NCBI RefSeq assembly: GCF_001592085.1
Contig: NZ_BCWD01000022.1
Span: 1-33,807, forward strand
Reading direction: 5' to 3'
Origin: Levilactobacillus senmaizukei DSM 21775 = NBRC 103853
GTDB lineage: Bacteria; Bacillota; Bacilli; Lactobacillales; Lactobacillaceae
Length of the DNA stretch: 33,807 nucleotides
The notes under the pieces are model-generated. The model was not told where the DNA came from and made no database searches. It saw nothing but the letters and a program-made list of their open reading frames with translations. The translations under genes were made by a program, and so were the position numbers. How positions within the stretch are numbered: the stretch's first letter is position 1; each line of letters begins with the position of its first letter. This document shows positions 30,872-33,807 of this stretch, one piece after another.

Positions 30872-31821
30872 TGGGGATTGCACACAATGGGAGCAAGATC
30901 GCCGGAATCGTGCACGGACCACACAAGTTATCCGGGTTAGCGCACGCGGGAAAGATTATTTATCGAAGCATCCCCAAACTCCTAACGGCCAAGCGCGAGT
31001 GGAGCTATGTAATTGATTATCCAGTTTACGCTGTAGATGTAAACTCAATTGGAGAAGCTATGGTTGGCGGAGCCAATGGTGATGTCATACTGATTGCACA
31101 AGACCAAAGTAATCAGTGGGCAACCAAATATATTAGCGCGGTTCGAGCCTTAGCCTATGATGATCAGGGTAATATCTTTCTGAGCAATATCACTGGATAC
31201 ATTGGCAAATATGACACCAATCTAAACCAGGTTTGGTCTAACAAGATTCTGGATCGATACTCAGTAGCTATGGATATTGATCCAGATGGCAATGCTGTAG
31301 TAGGAACGCTCACTGGTCAATCGGTACAGAAAGTATCTTCCGATGGAGAATTATTATGGACAACCGTTTTAGGTGCGGCCATTAAGTCAGTTGGTTGTGC
31401 AAGTGATGGCAGTGTTTTTGTAGGCGTAGAAGGAAAGTTAACCAAGTTGGATTCTGGTGGAACAGAGTCATGGACACATGAGGTCAGCGGATCTTTTCGA
31501 AACATCGCAGTTACTAAAGATGCCGTTTGGGTGGCGACTCATAAAACCCTTTATAAATACGATCAGGACGGCAATCTTTTATTAACATTGACTGATGTTG
31601 GAATTAATCCACTTCTAACAGTCAGCCATTCTGACCAAATATATCTAGTTAGTCATACCAGTAGTAATACCACTCAATACAAACGTCTAGATAAAAACGG
31701 TGATTCGGTTTGGAGCTTAGAGACGCAAGTTGTTGCAGCCCCATCAGTATTTTCCGTTGGTGGACACGACCTCTATGCCGTGTTTGCCGATAATACATTA
31801 GAAAGGGTGAGTGAAAACTGA
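30871..31821 (+). CDS. Beta-propeller-like receptor-binding candidate (copy 2)
   Basis: A 316-aa protein. The N-terminus (about 1-45) has repeats like those in copy 1 (IAGIVHGPHKLSGLAHAGKIIYRSIP), then about six to seven beta-blade repeats such as YDDQGNIFLSNITGYIGKYD, IDPDGNAVVGTLTGQSVQKV and CASDGSVFVGVEGKLTKLD. These look like PQQ- or WD-type propeller blades. It is the probable second receptor-binding tip and, with 29873-30871, forms a duplicated two-gene module. Confidence 0.75.
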   Translation: MGIAHNGSKIAGIVHGPHKLSGLAHAGKIIYRSIPKLLTAKREWSYVIDYPVYAVDVNSIGEAMVGGANGDVILIAQDQSNQWATKYISAVRALAYDDQGNIFLSNITGYIGKYDTNLNQVWSNKILDRYSVAMDIDPDGNAVVGTLTGQSVQKVSSDGELLWTTVLGAAIKSVGCASDGSVFVGVEGKLTKLDSGGTESWTHEVSGSFRNIAVTKDAVWVATHKTLYKYDQDGNLLLTLTDVGINPLLTVSHSDQIYLVSHTSSNTTQYKRLDKNGDSVWSLETQVVAAPSVFSVGGHDLYAVFADNTLERVSEN

Positions 31822-32231
31822 TGTTCGAACCGCATGCACCTTTTGGAATTGTACTGGTTGCCAATGCTTTTGGAGCAATGGTAAATAATCCAGTAGTTGA
31901 GATTTTTCTTTGGACAGTTATGGCGGATCTTTTGACGGGAATCGTTAAGAGCTTTACTAAGGGCGCGAAGATTAAGGCAGATAGCTCTGTGGGTTTAAAG
32001 GGACTATCGAAGCACTTGTTAATTATTGTCCTAGCGTTAACAGTTTATCCGTTTTTAGATGTTTTAGAATTTGATACCGTATCAAATGCGGTTTTACTCT
32101 TTTACACCGCGGAATATGCGATCTCAATAGTAGAAAATTTGGACGTGATGGGCTTTCCCATTCCGCCCTTTTTAAAACCAAAATTTGAGAAGCTGGCTAA
32201 AATTGCCGGGAAGGAAGATGACGACAAATGA
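31821..32231 (+). CDS. Phage holin (toxin secretion/holin family)
   Basis: This 136-aa protein has three likely membrane segments (about 28-48, 65-85 and 88-105). The pattern VVEIFLWTVMADLLTGIVKSFTKG and SSVGLKGLSKHLLIIVLALTVYP is that of the toxin secretion/phage lysis holin family. The basic and acidic C-terminus (KFEKLAKIAGKEDDDK) faces the cytoplasm. It forms the pore that lets the endolysin reach the wall. It overlaps neighbours at both ends (TGATG at the start; ATGA at the end). Confidence 0.92.
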   Translation: MFEPHAPFGIVLVANAFGAMVNNPVVEIFLWTVMADLLTGIVKSFTKGAKIKADSSVGLKGLSKHLLIIVLALTVYPFLDVLEFDTVSNAVLLFYTAEYAISIVENLDVMGFPIPPFLKPKFEKLAKIAGKEDDDK

Positions 32232-32992
32232 GTTATAAATTGAATCATAGCTATGAACTGGCAGGTAATGCAGGGGATGGCAATAAGGCTAGCCACCGAT
32301 ACATCATTGCCCATGACACCGGGAATGATAATAACAAGCACACTGGTTCTGGCAAAAAAGAGGCTTCCTACATGAAGAGTAATTGGTGGAATGCCTATAC
32401 TCACGCAATCGTGGATGACAAAGGTATCTACATTGTGGGAACTCCTGGATACGTCGCCTACGGAGCTGGAACGGTCGCTAATAACGCCAGTCCATTCCAG
32501 GTCGAACTGGCTCACGTAGACAGTCAGAAGCGATTTAACGAGTCATACAAGCGGTATGTGTGGGTGATTCGCTATTATGCGAATAAGTACGGTATCCCAT
32601 TAAAGCTGGATGGCTCTGGTAATGGCATCAAGTCTCATAAGTGGGTTAGTGATAACATCTGGGGTGACCACCAGGACCCATACGGCTATCTAAAGAAATG
32701 GGGTATCAGTAAAGCTCAATTCGCCAAGGATCTGAAGAATGGTATCGGTGGGTCATCCGCAACCACTCCAGCTAAGAAAGCCACCTATCTAAAAACTGTC
32801 AAGCAGGTTAAAGCGAAGACTAATGTAACCCGGTACCGTGACAAAACGTTTAAGAAGAAAGAGCGTAAGTTTGCGAAGGGGACTATCTTTGATATTGATT
32901 CTGTGGTTAGCTATGGAAAGATTACCCGTCTCAAGCTGGCCAATGGGCTGTACATCACCAGTAATACAGAGTACGTTAAGAAACTTAAGTAA
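32228..32992 (+). CDS. Endolysin: N-acetylmuramoyl-L-alanine amidase with C-terminal wall-binding domain
   Basis: A 254-aa lysin. The amidase_2 domain (about 20-165) has the expected zinc ligands H29 (RYIIAHDTG), H137 (IKSHKWV) and D150 (GDHQDPYGYL), with a QVELA glutamate (E93) as likely catalytic residue. Residues about 185-254 form a DUF5776-type domain (YLKTVKQVKAKTNVTRYRD and LKLANGLYITSNTEYV) common in lactobacilli and thought to bind wall components. There is no signal peptide, so export depends on the holin. A terminator follows. Confidence 0.95.
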   Translation: MSYKLNHSYELAGNAGDGNKASHRYIIAHDTGNDNNKHTGSGKKEASYMKSNWWNAYTHAIVDDKGIYIVGTPGYVAYGAGTVANNASPFQVELAHVDSQKRFNESYKRYVWVIRYYANKYGIPLKLDGSGNGIKSHKWVSDNIWGDHQDPYGYLKKWGISKAQFAKDLKNGIGGSSATTPAKKATYLKTVKQVKAKTNVTRYRDKTFKKKERKFAKGTIFDIDSVVSYGKITRLKLANGLYITSNTEYVKKLK

Positions 32993-32994
32993 GT

Positions 32995-33033
32995 AAAATC
33001 CCACTCTGCCAATATGGTAGGGTGGGATTTTTT
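32995..33033. terminator. Bidirectional terminator after lysis genes
   Basis: AAAATCCCACTCTGCC (32995-33010) pairs along 16 bases (two G-T) with GGTAGGGTGGGATTTT (33016-33031) around a 5-base loop, with TTTTTT (33028-33033) on the plus strand and TTTT on the minus. It separates the late operon from the convergent right-end cassette. Confidence 0.85.
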
Positions 33034-33035
33034 CA

Positions 33036-33245
33036 TTACTGTATTTCAGCATGGCCCGTAACGGCTTCCATACCTTCGCGGGTTACAATTAATTGACGAC
33101 CGAATAATTTTACCGATCCATCTGGAAAACGAGCAGGGTTGCTTCTAAGCGTTTGACGTACGTAATCTGGGGCCTTTCCCCACCGTCTAGCCGCATCGGT
33201 GGCAGTCATGATTTCTGGATTGTTCAAGTTAATATGTTCTGACAT
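33036..33245 (-). CDS. Small helix-turn-helix protein of right-end cassette
   Basis: This 69-aa protein has AGGTGAT about 6 bases before its ATG. The sequence MTATDAARRWGKAPDYVRQTLRSNPARFPD followed by VKLFGRQLIVTREGMEAVTG is a winged-helix or excisionase-like HTH of the type often found in small mobile-element regulators. It is the last gene of a minus-strand group next to attR. Possible roles are excisionase (Xis) or regulator of the promoter at 33562-33590. The HTH call is secure; the role is inference. Confidence 0.75.
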   Translation of the reverse strand: MSEHINLNNPEIMTATDAARRWGKAPDYVRQTLRSNPARFPDGSVKLFGRQLIVTREGMEAVTGHAEIQ

Positions 33246-33249
33246 TTTA

Positions 33250-33351
33250 TCACCTAAAGTTTGAAATTAGATTAAAGGTACTGACCAGTAGAGATAGACC
33301 ACTAATCACAATAGCAATATAAAGTAGGATGGTAATCTTCTTTGAGCGCAT
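33250..33351 (-). CDS. 33-aa membrane peptide
   Basis: A short ORF with an ideal GGAGG 6-7 bases before the ATG. The peptide has a basic start (MRSKK), a continuous hydrophobic segment (ITILLYIAIVISGLSLLVST) and a short polar end with arginine. It ends 4 bases before the HTH gene start. Its ACC ATC CTA CT. codons (T-I-L-L) match those of the upstream peptide gene at 33415, so the two are likely tandem paralogues. The function might be a small toxin or membrane regulator; this is unproven. Confidence 0.6.
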   Translation of the reverse strand: MRSKKITILLYIAIVISGLSLLVSTFNLISNFR

Positions 33352-33414
33352 AATAAAACCTCCTATGCTATAATTTAGTATACACCAAGTAATGGCCCGG
33401 AGGCCCTTACCGTG

Positions 33415-33536
33415 TTACTTGTGATGAGGAAGAGAATTAAGCAGTGCTACAATACCTTGGATGATGTTGATAATCAGTAGGATGGTTGTCAACTTGGTAT
33501 TTTTGTCTGCTTGTTTCTTTTTCTTTTTTTGCTCAT
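33415..33536 (-). pseudogene. Frame-broken membrane peptide, possible small toxin-like
   Basis: With AAGGAGGTGA about 7 bases upstream, the ATG at 33536 opens a frame that reads MSKKRKR and stops after 15 codons. If one base is added to the A7 run (33524-33530, read as T on the plus strand) the frame reads MSKKKKKKQADKNTK followed by a 24-residue hydrophobic segment with TTILLIINIIQGIV and a HHK end, 40 aa in all. Alternatives are a real one-base deletion, an assembly error at the homopolymer, or slippage on the A run. Paralogy to the next peptide supports the shifted frame. Confidence 0.55.
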
Positions 33537-33561
33537 CACCTCACCTCCTTTCTATACTATT

Positions 33562-33590
33562 AGAATACACCCTAAAGTGTACCCTGTCAA
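33562..33590 (-). promoter_or_regulatory. Promoter of right-end cassette (TTGACA-17-TATTCT) with dyad
   Basis: On the minus strand, TTGACA (33590-33585) and TATTCT (33567-33562) are 17 bases apart, and the strong ribosome site of the peptide gene follows at once. The dyad TACAC-CCTAAA-GTGTA (33566-33581) overlaps the spacer and -10 and could be an operator, with another GTGTA half at 33591-33595. The HTH product of the same group is the natural candidate to bind it. Confidence 0.7.
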
Positions 33591-33623
33591 GTGTATGAGA
33601 GGACTAATTCAAAATAAAAGCAC

Positions 33624-33655
33624 AAAAAAACACCTCTCAAACGAGAAGTGTTTTT
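33624..33655. terminator. Hairpin with T run between cassette and attR
   Basis: AAAAAACACCTCTC and GAGAAGTGTTTTTT pair with a single internal mismatch around a 4-base loop. The T run on the plus strand (and matching A run) allows bidirectional termination. It isolates the promoter at 33590 from transcription across attR. Confidence 0.65.
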
Positions 33656-33663
33656 TAATCGTG

Positions 33664-33679
33664 TCCATAAGCGCTGCCC
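33664..33679 (-). repeat. Copy 3 (partial, inverted) of the GC-rich repeat
   Basis: On the minus strand this reads GGGCAGCGCTTATGGA, matching 15 of 16 bases at 1235-1250. It directly abuts the arm-type repeats of attR. Confidence 0.5.
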
Positions 33680-33681
33680 TA

Positions 33682-33705
33682 AAATCTCCCACAAAATCTC
33701 CCACA
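33682..33705 (+). repeat. Tandem 12-bp arm-type repeat, attR side
   Basis: Two copies of AAATCTCCCACA (33682-33693 and 33694-33705) stand head to tail, about 65 bp inside the attR core. They match the GAATCTCCCACA pair at 63-86 in 11 of 12 bases. A further short direct repeat AGTAAACA (33713-33720 and 33723-33730, 10 bp apart) lies between them and the core and may bind Xis or an accessory factor. Confidence 0.65.
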
Positions 33706-33769
33706 GAATGAGAGTAAACAGTAGTAAACAATAGAAACGGAATTTTTTAAAATGCCGTAATACCAGCAT

Positions 33770-33778
33770 TTAAAGCAC
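33770..33778 (+). other. attR core (TTAAAGCAC)
   Basis: The second copy of the 9-bp core. The sequence before it (ATACCAG near 33760-33766) is the phage half of the attP dyad; the sequence after it (CTTGTAACAACCTAA) is host DNA with a stop codon in the frame entering the left end. An 8-bp palindrome GCCTAGGC close to the window end may be the start of a host terminator. Confidence 0.7.
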
Positions 33779-33807
33779 CTTGTAACAACCTAAAAAGCCT
33801 AGGCCCC

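Noticed and set aside
12-33784. Imperfect inverted repeat between the window ends (ACAGGTGTTAAAG... against the reverse complement of the right end), like a transposon
   Set aside because: The match is explained by the opposing attP dyad halves and the attB dyad at the two junctions, and the only recombinase present is a tyrosine integrase; there is no transposase.

Overview
The window is an essentially complete temperate siphophage (prophage) of a Gram-positive, low-to-moderate GC host, most likely a member of the Lactobacillaceae. The evidence is strong AGGAGG-type ribosome sites, frequent TTG/GTG starts, a BppU-type baseplate protein with collagen-like repeats, and an amidase endolysin with a C-terminal domain of the DUF5776 type common in lactobacilli. 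The species cannot be fixed from sequence alone. Both ends are present. A 9-bp direct repeat TTAAAGCAC (22-30 and 33770-33778) behaves as the attachment core, so the element is about 33.75 kb with a few tens of bases of host DNA on each side.

Layout. (1) Left end, minus strand, 93-3269: tyrosine integrase, two genes of unknown role (one membrane protein, one possible zinc-binding protein), an ImmA/IrrE-type metallopeptidase and a CI-like repressor. (2) Divergent control region, 3270-3535, with promoter-like sequences on both strands and a 17-bp dyad operator candidate. (3) Early genes, plus strand, 3536-12525: Cro-like regulator, several tiny (mostly membrane) ORFs, a ribbon-helix-helix protein, Gam-like protein, DEAH helicase, RecA/Sak4-like ATPase, DUF669 SSB-like protein, prim-pol primase, VapE-type helicase, a probable iteron-bearing origin (10219-10487), VRR-NUC nuclease, DUF3310 and small genes, ending with an ArpU-like late regulator. 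(4) Late control region with a terminator, 12526-12705. (5) Late genes, 12706-32992: SAP/HeH-like protein, HNH nuclease, terminase small and large subunits, HK97-type portal, protease and capsid, connectors, major tail protein, tail chaperones joined by a probable -1 frameshift, tape measure, Dit, Tal, a duplicated pair of BppU/collagen and beta-propeller proteins, holin and endolysin. (6) Right end, minus strand, 33036-33600: a small cassette with its own promoter encoding two related tiny membrane peptides (the first with a frame break) and an HTH protein, next to attR.

How it works together. The repressor/ImmA versus Cro switch sets lysogeny. Early genes replicate DNA from the candidate origin with recombination support. 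The ArpU-like protein probably turns on the packaging, head, tail and lysis block. Integrase acts on an attP that can be rebuilt from the two ends and shows the expected core dyad and flanking arm repeats. Points most worth a second look are the rebuilt att sites and arm repeats, the right-end peptide/HTH cassette, the duplicated receptor-binding module, the iteron origin, the frameshift site and a three-copy GC-rich repeat. The structural genes are otherwise conventional.
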